From Zoogloea sp. (GTDB lineage Bacteria > Pseudomonadota > Gammaproteobacteria > Burkholderiales > Rhodocyclaceae), in assembly GCF_028689785.1 (NCBI RefSeq), contig NZ_JAQVCN010000009.1, forward strand, positions 35,814 through 99,813: a stretch of DNA of 64,000 bases, given 5' to 3'. The translations under genes and the position numbers were made by a program. Of the stretch, positions 20,319-29,274 are shown one piece after another. Numbering within the stretch: position 1 is the first letter of the stretch; each line of letters begins with the position of its first letter. The notes beneath the pieces were generated by a model. That model was not told the DNA's origin. It was given only the letters and a program-made list of their open reading frames with translations, and made no database searches.

Positions 20319-20813
20319 ATGGCCATCTGCGACATGTTTTTGAAGGTCGAGTCTGCACGTCAGGGGCCGATCAAGGGTGAAAGCGGTGATTCCAAGCACG
20401 CCGGAGAGATCGAGGTGATCGCCTGGTCCTGGGGCATGGAATGCGAGGGGGACTGGTATCAGAACAAGGCCTCCCGGGAGGGCGGGCGCACCACCATCCA
20501 CGAACTGCAGATCACCAAGCGTGTGGATGCAGCGTCGACGGGCCTGATGGCGGCCCTGCGTCGCAACGATCCGATCAAGAAGGCGGTGCTCAGCGTACGC
20601 AAGGCATCCGGTGAAACCGGCCTCGACTACCTGACCGTAACCATCGAACGGGGGCGGGTCACCGGGCACCGCATCGTTGGATCCGGCTCTCCGGAGCTGA
20701 TCGAAGAAGTCCGCTTTGCCTTCCAGAAGGTCAACGTGGAATACCGGCAGCAGGACAAGGGCGGCTCGGGCAAGGGCGTGTGCAGCTTCGAAACCGAGAT
20801 CGATCAGGCCTGA
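20319..20813 (+). CDS. Second, divergent Hcp-family protein
   Basis: MAICDMFLKVESARQGPIKGESGDSKHAGEIEVIAWSWGMECE. Confidence 0.9.
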   Translation: MAICDMFLKVESARQGPIKGESGDSKHAGEIEVIAWSWGMECEGDWYQNKASREGGRTTIHELQITKRVDAASTGLMAALRRNDPIKKAVLSVRKASGETGLDYLTVTIERGRVTGHRIVGSGSPELIEEVRFAFQKVNVEYRQQDKGGSGKGVCSFETEIDQA

Positions 20814-20871
20814 GCCCGTCAGGGGTGCTGCGCGCGGCCGCAATCAAGATGCACATTTCAGGAGCACCTCA

Positions 20872-21705
20872 ATGAATGCAGTGAAGAATGCCGAGAGTGC
20901 TCTTCAGCAGGGCGAGCCGGCTCAGGCGCTCAAGCTCTTGCAGGACGGTGTCCGCGCCAATCCTGCAGACGCGCGCCTGCGCGTTTTCCTGTTTCAGCTC
21001 CTGTCCGTTCTCGGGCAGTGGGAGCGGGCGCTCAATCAGCTGAGCGTGGCGGCCGAGCTGGATGCCGCGGCGCTGCCCATGGCTCAGACCTACCGGGAGG
21101 CCATCCGGTGCGAGTCCCTGCGCAACGAGGTGTTTGCCGGGCGTAAGGTGCCCATGATCTTCGGCCAGCCCGACACCTGGCTGGCGCTGCTGATCGAATC
21201 CCTGCTCACGGCTGGCAAAGGTGATCAGGAGGGGGCCGAGCGCTTGCGCCAGAAGGCGTTCGATGCCGCACCGGCAAGCTCCGGTACCCTCGACGGAGAG
21301 GCCTTTGCGTGGCTTGCCGATGCCGACATGCGCCTCGGCCCGGTGTGTGAGGCGGTCATCAATGGCCGCTATTACTGGCTGCCCTACACCAATCTGCGTC
21401 GCATCCAGTTTGATGAGCCTGCCGATCTGCGCGATGTGGTCTGGACCCCGGTCCATTTTGAGTTCGTCAATGGCGGCGAAAGTGTCGGCCTGATCCCGAC
21501 TCGCTACCCGGGCAGTGAGCTGTCCGCCGAACCCCTCGTCCAGCTGGCGCGTCGCACCGAATGTTTCGAGGCGCTGCCGGGCGTGTTTCACGGCAGCGGC
21601 CAGCGCATCCTGAGCACCGATGGCGGTGACAAGGCCCTGATGGATGTGCGCCTGATCGAGTTTGATGCCGTGCCGGAAGCGGGCACGGAGCCTGCGGATG
21701 ACTGA
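20872..21705 (+). CDS. tagJ: T6SS accessory protein TagJ (ImpE family)
   Basis: TPR-like N-terminus, ImpE-like GRYYWLPYTNLRRIQFDEPADLRDVVWTP. Confidence 0.92.
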   Translation: MNAVKNAESALQQGEPAQALKLLQDGVRANPADARLRVFLFQLLSVLGQWERALNQLSVAAELDAAALPMAQTYREAIRCESLRNEVFAGRKVPMIFGQPDTWLALLIESLLTAGKGDQEGAERLRQKAFDAAPASSGTLDGEAFAWLADADMRLGPVCEAVINGRYYWLPYTNLRRIQFDEPADLRDVVWTPVHFEFVNGGESVGLIPTRYPGSELSAEPLVQLARRTECFEALPGVFHGSGQRILSTDGGDKALMDVRLIEFDAVPEAGTEPADD

Positions 21706-22207
21706 GCTGGTGCCGCGGGAGCGGCTTCAGCCGTCCTTGCTGGATCGACTGACCGATGACGATCCGGGGAGTGTGCAGGAGCCGGTCGAGCGCCGTGTGC
21801 TCAGCAGAAGCCAGATGCGCGCGGCTGTCCTGCGGGATCTGACCGCCCTGCTGAACTGCACCCGCTTGAGCGACAAGGACAATCTTCTCGCCGCTGCGCC
21901 CCATGCAGGAAATTCGGTGCTCAACTACGGGGTGCCTTCGTTTTCCGGAGAAACGGCGGCTTCCATCGCGGTTAGCGACATTGAACGGGCCGTCAGGGAC
22001 GCCATCATCCGATTCGAACCGCGCATCCTGCCGGACTCCCTCCTGGTCACGGCGATTCTCGACGACAACATGCTCGACTGGCACAACCTCGTCAGCTTGA
22101 AGATATCGGGCCTGCTGTGGGCCCAGCCCGTGCCCCTCGAGATGCTCATCAGGACCACCCTGGATCTGGAAACCGGACAGGTCGAACTGTTCGAACTGAG
22201 CAAATGA
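21698..22207 (+). CDS. tssE: T6SS baseplate protein TssE
   Basis: gp25-like VRDAIIRFEPRILPDSLLV; order tagJ-tssE-tssF. Confidence 0.93.
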   Translation: MTELVPRERLQPSLLDRLTDDDPGSVQEPVERRVLSRSQMRAAVLRDLTALLNCTRLSDKDNLLAAAPHAGNSVLNYGVPSFSGETAASIAVSDIERAVRDAIIRFEPRILPDSLLVTAILDDNMLDWHNLVSLKISGLLWAQPVPLEMLIRTTLDLETGQVELFELSK

Positions 22208-22214
22208 AGTCCGC

Positions 22215-24089
22215 ATGAATCCTCGGCTGCTGCATCTCTACAATCAGGAACTTCGCCATCTGCGGGAGATGGGGAGCGAGTTCGCGGAGGAGTTCCCGAA
22301 GATTGCCAGCCGTCTGTCGATGGATGGCATCGAAGTCGCCGACCCTTACGTCGAACGTCTGCTCGAAGGGGCGGCCTTCCTCGCTGCGCGCGTCCAGCTG
22401 AAGCTCGAAGCCGAGTTTCCACGCTTTACCCACCACTTGCTGGAGATGGTGCATCCCCATTTCCTGTCGCCCACGCCGGCGATGGCGATCGCCCAGTTCC
22501 AGCCTATCCTGTCCGACGCAAACCTGGCCGAGGGCTTCGTCATCAAGCGGGGGAGTGCGCTGCAGACCGCCTCGGTTGCGCGGGATGGTAGCGCCTGCAC
22601 CTTCACCACGGCCCGGGACGTCAGCCTGTGGCCCATCGAAGTGGTGGAGGCGCGTTATTTCAGCGCCGCCACCGACCTGCCCCTGCCGTCGCCAGACATC
22701 GCCCGCAAGTTCCGCGGTGGCGTGCGCATTCGGCTGCGCAGCACCGCAGGGCTGCGCTTCGATCAGCTCCGGGTGGAGCAGTTGCGCTTCTGCCTCGGCG
22801 GTGCCGACGAAACAGCCTACCGGCTCCTGGAGTGCATTGGCGGCAAGCCGCTGGGCGTCATGGTCACTGGCGTCGACCGGCCCATCCGCAACCGCCATTT
22901 TCTGGCCGGCTCCTGCCTGACCCTGGCGGGTTACGCTGACGACGAAGCCCTGCTGCCGTCCACGCCCCGGGGGTTCAGTGGCCACCGCCTTATCCACGAA
23001 TACTTCGCCTTCCCCCAGCGCTTCCTGTTCTTCGACATCTCGGGCCTTGCCGCGGTGCTGTCGCGCATGCCGGTGAGCGAACTGGAGCTGCACCTGCTCT
23101 TCTCCAAAGGAGACGCGACCCTGGAGAGTCAGGTTGATGCGGGGAACTTCCTGCTCAACGCCACGCCGGTCATCAATCTCTTCCAGCGGCGGGCGGACCG
23201 GATTCATGTCACCACCGGTGAATACGAGTTCCATGTGATGCCCGATCGAACCCGGGCCATGGACTTCGAGGTCTACGACGTGCTGTCCCTCACCGGCTTC
23301 AGCTCCGGTGCGGAAAGGGAGCAGAACTTCGTCAGCTTCTACGAAAGCCATCACGGCTGGGATGCGGGGGCCCAAGGCTATTTCACCCTCCGTCGCGAGC
23401 CGCGGCTGCTGTCCGAGCGGCAGCGTCGCATCGGCACCCGGACCCGCTACACGGGTAGCGAGACCTTCGTCTCCATCGTGGATTCAGCCGAAGCGCCCTA
23501 CAGCCCCGACCTGCGCCAGCTGGCGGCGACCATCCTGTGCACCAACCGGGATCTGCCCATACTGCTCAACCTGGGGGGGCAGGGCAGTGATTTCGCCCTG
23601 GACGTATCTGCGCCCATCGAGGGGGTGCGCTGCGTGCGCGGGCCCTCCATGCCCGCCGCACCGGTGGCCGATGGGCCCCAGGCCTGGAAGTGCATCAGCC
23701 TGCTCTCCCTCAACTATCTGTCGTTGCTGGACAGCGACAGCGCCAAGGGCGCAGCGGCCCTGCGGGAAATGCTCGGGCTCTACGGCGGCAGCAAGGATCT
23801 GAGCGTCCGGCGGCAGATCGAGGGGCTGCGCTCGGTGCACGCCGTGCCCTTCTCCACGCGCCTCCCGATGGCCGGGCCACCCTGTTTCGGGCGAGGCATC
23901 GACATCGCGGTGGAGGTGGACGAACTGGCCTTCGAGGGCGGCAGTGCCTTCCTGCTTGGTTCGGTACTTGAGCATTTCTTTGCCCGCTATGTGTCTATCA
24001 ACAGCTTCACGCGGACCAGGCTGCGCTCCCTGACCCGTGGTGAGGTCATGAGCTGGGAGGTCCGATGCGGGCTTCGCCCGATCTTCTAA
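22215..24089 (+). CDS. tssF: T6SS baseplate protein TssF
   Basis: LLHLYNQELRHLREMGSEFAEEFPKIASRL. Confidence 0.97.
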   Translation: MNPRLLHLYNQELRHLREMGSEFAEEFPKIASRLSMDGIEVADPYVERLLEGAAFLAARVQLKLEAEFPRFTHHLLEMVHPHFLSPTPAMAIAQFQPILSDANLAEGFVIKRGSALQTASVARDGSACTFTTARDVSLWPIEVVEARYFSAATDLPLPSPDIARKFRGGVRIRLRSTAGLRFDQLRVEQLRFCLGGADETAYRLLECIGGKPLGVMVTGVDRPIRNRHFLAGSCLTLAGYADDEALLPSTPRGFSGHRLIHEYFAFPQRFLFFDISGLAAVLSRMPVSELELHLLFSKGDATLESQVDAGNFLLNATPVINLFQRRADRIHVTTGEYEFHVMPDRTRAMDFEVYDVLSLTGFSSGAEREQNFVSFYESHHGWDAGAQGYFTLRREPRLLSERQRRIGTRTRYTGSETFVSIVDSAEAPYSPDLRQLAATILCTNRDLPILLNLGGQGSDFALDVSAPIEGVRCVRGPSMPAAPVADGPQAWKCISLLSLNYLSLLDSDSAKGAAALREMLGLYGGSKDLSVRRQIEGLRSVHAVPFSTRLPMAGPPCFGRGIDIAVEVDELAFEGGSAFLLGSVLEHFFARYVSINSFTRTRLRSLTRGEVMSWEVRCGLRPIF

Positions 24090-25153
24090 GCTTGCTGGAG
24101 TCCATGACCCGGGAGCCCTGGGCATGGGATTTCTACCAGGCCTTGCGCCGTCTCGATGCGCTCAATGCGGACGCGCCTCGCATCGGTCTCGGGCGTAGCC
24201 CCGGCGAAGAGCCGATACGCCTCGGGCAGGACCCCGACCTCACTTTTGCCCCGGCGTCACTGGCGGCTGTCGCCCCGCCCAAGGGGCGGCGGCCGAATCG
24301 CCTGGAAGTGCGTTTTTTCGGCATGCTCGGCCCCAACGGGCCTTTGCCGCGACATCTCACCGAGCATGCCCGCAACCGTCTGCTGCATGGTGGCGATGCC
24401 AGCTTCGCGCGCTTCCTGGATGTCTTCCATCACCGTTTCCTGAGCCTTTTCTACCGCGCCTGGGCGCAGGCCCAGCCGACAGTCAGCCTCGACCGGCCCG
24501 ACGACGATCCCTTCGGGGGTTATCTGGGGGCCCTGGCCGGCATCGGCTTGTCCGAGCTGCGCGACCGGGATGCGCTGCCCGACTTTGCCAAGCTCGCCCA
24601 TACCGGCCACCTGAGTCGCCAGATCCGCAATGCGGAAGGGCTGGCCAAGCTGGTGGCGGCCTACTTCCGCTGCGAGGTGCAGGTCGAGCAGTTTGTCGGC
24701 CACTGGATCGTGCTCGACGAGGGCGATCGCCTGGTTCTCGGCACCGGGCGCCAGGCTCTCGGCCAGGGGGCGGTGGTCGGCGCCCGGGTTTGGGACAGGC
24801 AGCACAAGTTCCGCCTGCGTATCGGCCCTCTGGCGGGCGATGCCTACGCATCGCTGCTGCCAGGTGGCGCGGGTATCCGGGCGCTGGCGGCCTGCGTGCA
24901 CAACTACGTGAATCTGGAGTTTTTCTGGGACGCTCGGCTGGTGCTTGCCGCCGCGGACGTCCCGCATGCACGGCTCGATGGTCGGGTGCGCCTGGGCTAT
25001 TCGTCCTGGCTGGGCGGACGGGATGCCTCCCGCGATGCCGACGACCTCGTGCTCGACGTGGAGCGGGTGCTGGGGCGCCCCGCTTCGCCGTCCGGTGGCA
25101 GCAATCCACGCAGTTCAGCCGCCGATCGATTCCCTGCAGCCCAGTCAGCCTAA
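24065..25153 (+). CDS. tssG: T6SS baseplate protein TssG
   Basis: PWAWDFYQALRRLDAL...EVRFFGMLGPNGPLPRHLTEHA. Confidence 0.96.
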   Translation: MRASPDLLSLLESMTREPWAWDFYQALRRLDALNADAPRIGLGRSPGEEPIRLGQDPDLTFAPASLAAVAPPKGRRPNRLEVRFFGMLGPNGPLPRHLTEHARNRLLHGGDASFARFLDVFHHRFLSLFYRAWAQAQPTVSLDRPDDDPFGGYLGALAGIGLSELRDRDALPDFAKLAHTGHLSRQIRNAEGLAKLVAAYFRCEVQVEQFVGHWIVLDEGDRLVLGTGRQALGQGAVVGARVWDRQHKFRLRIGPLAGDAYASLLPGGAGIRALAACVHNYVNLEFFWDARLVLAAADVPHARLDGRVRLGYSSWLGGRDASRDADDLVLDVERVLGRPASPSGGSNPRSSAADRFPAAQSA

Positions 25154-25166
25154 TTGAAAGGTCGGT

Positions 25167-27893
25167 ATGAGCGAGATCAGTCGTGTTGCGCTATTCGGCA
25201 AACTCAACAACGTGGCCTACAAGGCCATCGAGGGTGCCACCGTATTTTGCAAGCTGCGGGGCAACCCCTATGTCGAGCTGGTGCACTGGATCGCCCAGAT
25301 CGTTCAGGCGGAGAACACAGACATCCACTGCATCGTGCGTCATTTCGAGATCGATGCGTCGCGTCTGTCGGCGGACATCACCGCAGCCCTGGACAAGCTG
25401 CCACGGGGCGCGACCGCCATTTCGGACCTCTCCGAGCACGTCATGGACATCTGTGAGCGCGGCTGGGTCTATGGTTCGCTGATGTACGGCGAGGGCGCCA
25501 TCCGCACCGGCCATCTGATCGTCGGAGCGCTCAAGACGCCGCGCCTGTTCAATGTGCTGCTGGGCATCTCGCGCCAGTTCGAGCGCATCCGCGCCGACAC
25601 CCTGGCCGATGAGTTCGCCGCCATCGTGGCCTCGTCCGCCGAAGAGGCCCTGTCGGTGCCCGGCAACTCCGGCCAGCCTGGCGAGGCCAGCGACGCCCTG
25701 GCGCCGGCCTCGATGGGCAAGCAGGAGGCCCTCAAGCGCTTCACCTCCGACCTCACCGCCCAGGCGCGGGAGGCCAAGATGGACCCCATCGTCGGGCGTG
25801 ACGAGGAGATCCGCCAGCTCATCGACATCCTGATGCGGCGGCGCCAGAACAACCCCATCCTGGTCGGCGAGGCCGGCGTGGGCAAGACCGCGGTGGTGGA
25901 GGGCTTCGCCCAGCGCATCGTGCGTGGCGATGTGCCGCCGTCCCTCAAGGACGTGGAGCTGCGGGCCCTCGACGTGGGCCTGCTGCAGGCCGGGGCCAGC
26001 ATGAAGGGCGAGTTCGAGCAGCGCCTGCGGGCGGTGATCGACGAAGTCCAGGCCAGCCCCAAGGCCATCATCCTGTTCATCGACGAGACCCACACGCTGG
26101 TCGGCGCCGGGGGCGCGGCAGGCACCGGCGATGCGGCCAATCTGCTCAAGCCGGCCCTGGCCCGCGGCCAGCTGCGCACCATCGGCGCCACCACCTGGGC
26201 CGAATACAAGAAATACATCGAGAAGGACCCGGCCCTGACCCGGCGCTTCCAGGCCGTGCAGGTGGATGAGCCGGACGAGCGCCGCGCCATCCTGATGATG
26301 CGCGGGGTCGCCTCCACCATGGAGAAGCACCACAAGGTACAGATCCTCGACGAGGCCCTGGAGGCGGCGGTGCGCCTGTCCCACCGCTACATTCCGGCGC
26401 GGCAGCTGCCCGACAAGTCGGTCAGCCTTCTGGATACCGCCTGTGCGCGGGTGGCGGTCAGCCTGCATGCCACGCCGGCCGAGGTGGACGATTGCCGCAA
26501 GCGCATCGAGGCCCTCGAAACCGAGGCGCAGATCATCGGCCGCGAGAAGGCGGTGGGCATCGATGTGGCCCAGCGTGAAGCCGAGGTGAGCGTCGCCCTG
26601 GAGGCGGAGCGGGCGCGCCTGGAAGAGCTGGAAGCCCGCTGGAAGCGCGAGAAGGAACTGGTAGACGAGCTGCTGGCCCTGCGCGCGCGCCTGCGCGGAG
26701 GCGCCCAGCCGGTCGAGGGGACCGGCAGCGCGCTGGAGGCGGCGGCCGGCGAAGTGGCCGAAGCCGATCCGGCGGCCCAATCCAGCGCCCCGAATGAGAC
26801 CGAGCGGAGCGAACTGCTGGCACGGCTCGGCGAGGTGCAGACCGCCCTGGCCGAGGTGCAGGGCGAAAACCCCCTGATCCTCGCCACCGTCGACTACCAG
26901 GCCACCGCCAGCGTGGTGGGCGACTGGACCGGGATCCCGGTGGGGCGGATGGCCCGCAACGAAGTGGAGACCATCCTCAAGCTGGCCTCCGCGCTGGGCG
27001 AACGGGTGGTCGGCCAGGATCACGCCATGGAGATGATCGCCAAGCGCATCCAGACCTCCCGCGCCGGGCTCGACAATCCGAGCAAGCCGATCGGCGTCTT
27101 CATGCTCGCCGGCACCTCCGGCGTGGGCAAGACCGAGACCGCGCTGGCCCTGGCCGAGGCCTTGTACGGCGGCGAGCAGAACCTGATCACCATCAACATG
27201 AGCGAGTACCAGGAGGCCCACACCGTCTCCACCCTCAAGGGCGCGCCGCCGGGCTATGTGGGCTACGGCGAGGGTGGCGTCCTCACCGAGGCAGTGCGCC
27301 GCAAGCCTTATTCCGTGGTGCTGCTGGACGAGGTGGAGAAAGCCCACCCGGACGTGCATGAAATCTTCTTCCAGGTCTTCGACAAGGGCTTCATGGAAGA
27401 CGGGGAGGGGCGCTTCATCGATTTCAAGAACACCCTGATCCTGCTCACCACCAACGCCGGCACCGATCTGATCTCGTCCATGTGCCGCGACCCGGAGCTG
27501 ATGCCGGAGCCCGACGGCCTGGCCAAGAGTCTGCGCGAGCCGCTGCTCAAGATCTTCCCGCCGGCCCTGCTCGGCCGCCTCGTGGTGATTCCCTACTACC
27601 CCCTGTCGGACGAGATGCTCGGGCGCATCGTCAGCCTGCAGCTCAATCGCATCAAGGCCCGGGTCGAGGCGCGCTACCGGATCCCCTTCGAGTACACCGA
27701 CGAGGTGCGCAAGCTGGTGGTGTCGCGCTGCACCGAGAGCGAATCGGGTGGCCGCATGATCGATGCCATCCTCACCAACACCCTGCTGCCCGACCTGAGC
27801 CGGGAGTTCCTGACCCGCACCATGGAGGGGCGTCCGGTGGCTGCCGTGCGGATCGGGGTGGTGGATGGCGGTTTCAGCTACGCCTTTGAATGA
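25167..27893 (+). CDS. clpV: T6SS ATPase TssH/ClpV
   Basis: Two AAA+ domains (GEAGVGKTAVVEG, GTSGVGKTETALALAE), ClpV N-terminus. Confidence 0.97.
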   Translation: MSEISRVALFGKLNNVAYKAIEGATVFCKLRGNPYVELVHWIAQIVQAENTDIHCIVRHFEIDASRLSADITAALDKLPRGATAISDLSEHVMDICERGWVYGSLMYGEGAIRTGHLIVGALKTPRLFNVLLGISRQFERIRADTLADEFAAIVASSAEEALSVPGNSGQPGEASDALAPASMGKQEALKRFTSDLTAQAREAKMDPIVGRDEEIRQLIDILMRRRQNNPILVGEAGVGKTAVVEGFAQRIVRGDVPPSLKDVELRALDVGLLQAGASMKGEFEQRLRAVIDEVQASPKAIILFIDETHTLVGAGGAAGTGDAANLLKPALARGQLRTIGATTWAEYKKYIEKDPALTRRFQAVQVDEPDERRAILMMRGVASTMEKHHKVQILDEALEAAVRLSHRYIPARQLPDKSVSLLDTACARVAVSLHATPAEVDDCRKRIEALETEAQIIGREKAVGIDVAQREAEVSVALEAERARLEELEARWKREKELVDELLALRARLRGGAQPVEGTGSALEAAAGEVAEADPAAQSSAPNETERSELLARLGEVQTALAEVQGENPLILATVDYQATASVVGDWTGIPVGRMARNEVETILKLASALGERVVGQDHAMEMIAKRIQTSRAGLDNPSKPIGVFMLAGTSGVGKTETALALAEALYGGEQNLITINMSEYQEAHTVSTLKGAPPGYVGYGEGGVLTEAVRRKPYSVVLLDEVEKAHPDVHEIFFQVFDKGFMEDGEGRFIDFKNTLILLTTNAGTDLISSMCRDPELMPEPDGLAKSLREPLLKIFPPALLGRLVVIPYYPLSDEMLGRIVSLQLNRIKARVEARYRIPFEYTDEVRKLVVSRCTESESGGRMIDAILTNTLLPDLSREFLTRTMEGRPVAAVRIGVVDGGFSYAFE

Positions 27894-27923
27894 GCATGCC
27901 CTTGAACGCGAAGCGCTAAAGCC

Positions 27924-29264
27924 ATGACTGCCGACATCGACACCGAGCTGGATGCCCCCGCCGAGCTGAGCCTGGGAGAAGCCCTGGGCCTGGCCCTCAG
28001 GCTGCATCGTGAAAAGGCCTACGAGGGGGCAGAGGCCTTGTACCGGCGAATCATCGAAGCCGCCCCCGAACTGGCGGATGCCCATCATTTCCTCGGCGTG
28101 CTGTGTCACGAAAGTGGCCGCAGCGCAGAGGGCATCGCCCTGATCCAGCGGGCGATCGAGCTGGTGCCGGATTTTCCGGGGTTCCATAACAATCTCGGCA
28201 ACATCCACATGCAGTGCGGGCAGCTGGCAGAGGCCACCGCCTGCTATGGGCGCGCCATTCAGCTCGCACCGGACGACGCCGACCTGCATAACAACCATGG
28301 CGCGCTGCTGAAGGCCGAAAAGCGTTTCGAAGAGGCCGCGGCCAGTTTTCAGCGCGCCATGGGGCTCGATCCGGGCAACGTCCGGGCCTACAACAACATG
28401 GGTCTGCTGCATGCCGCCCAGGGGCAGACGGCGGAGGCGATCCGCTATTACTGCGAGTCCATCGGCCGGATTCCCGGGCACCCGGAGGCCCACAAGCTGC
28501 TCGGTCTGACCTACTACTCCCTCGGTCGTCACGAGGAGGCGGCAGAGGTGTTCCGGCAATGGGTCGAGGTGGCACCCGAGCATCCGGTGGCACGCCACAT
28601 GTATGCCGCCTGTTCGGGCCAGGGTGTGCCGGAGCGGGCCGCCGACGATTACGTGGAGTACACCTTCGATCGCTTCGCTTCGAGTTTCGAGGAGCAGCTC
28701 AATCTCAAGCTGTCTTACCAGGCTCCCCAGTTGTGCGCCTCGGCGCTCACCCGCCAGGCGGGGGCGCGGCGCGGCCTGGATCTGCTCGATGCAGGTTGTG
28801 GCACCGGCCTGTGCGGCCCGCTGGTCGCGCCCCTGTGTGATCGTCTGGTCGGTGTGGATCTCTCCGGCGGCATGCTGGAGCTGGCCGCCACCAAGGGCGT
28901 CTACACCGAGCTGGCCAAGGCCGAGCTCACCGAGTTCCTGCTCGGCCAGGGCGAAGTGTGGGACGTGATCATGTCCGCCGATACCCTGTGCTATTTCGGT
29001 GACCTGCGGCGGGTCGTGGCCGCTGCGGCGGGGGGGCTGAAGGCTGACGGACTGCTGGTGTTTACCGTCGAGCAGGTGGACGATGGCACGCCGCCAGAGG
29101 GTTTCCGGATCAATCCCCATGGCCGCTACAGCCATACCCGCGGGCACGTGGAAGAGGTGGTCCGGGCGGCCGGGCTCGCCCTGCTGGAGGCGGGCGAGGA
29201 CAGCCTGCGGACTGAAGGGGGCAAGCCCGTGCAGGGGCTGGTCGTGGTGGCACGCAAGCCTTGA
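27924..29264 (+). CDS. TPR-repeat/SAM-dependent methyltransferase fusion (COG4976-like)
   Basis: About five TPRs, then LDLLDAGCGTGLCGPLVAPLCDRLVGVDLSGGML. Confidence 0.88.
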   Translation: MTADIDTELDAPAELSLGEALGLALRLHREKAYEGAEALYRRIIEAAPELADAHHFLGVLCHESGRSAEGIALIQRAIELVPDFPGFHNNLGNIHMQCGQLAEATACYGRAIQLAPDDADLHNNHGALLKAEKRFEEAAASFQRAMGLDPGNVRAYNNMGLLHAAQGQTAEAIRYYCESIGRIPGHPEAHKLLGLTYYSLGRHEEAAEVFRQWVEVAPEHPVARHMYAACSGQGVPERAADDYVEYTFDRFASSFEEQLNLKLSYQAPQLCASALTRQAGARRGLDLLDAGCGTGLCGPLVAPLCDRLVGVDLSGGMLELAATKGVYTELAKAELTEFLLGQGEVWDVIMSADTLCYFGDLRRVVAAAAGGLKADGLLVFTVEQVDDGTPPEGFRINPHGRYSHTRGHVEEVVRAAGLALLEAGEDSLRTEGGKPVQGLVVVARKP

Positions 29265-29274
29265 GGGAGATGTC

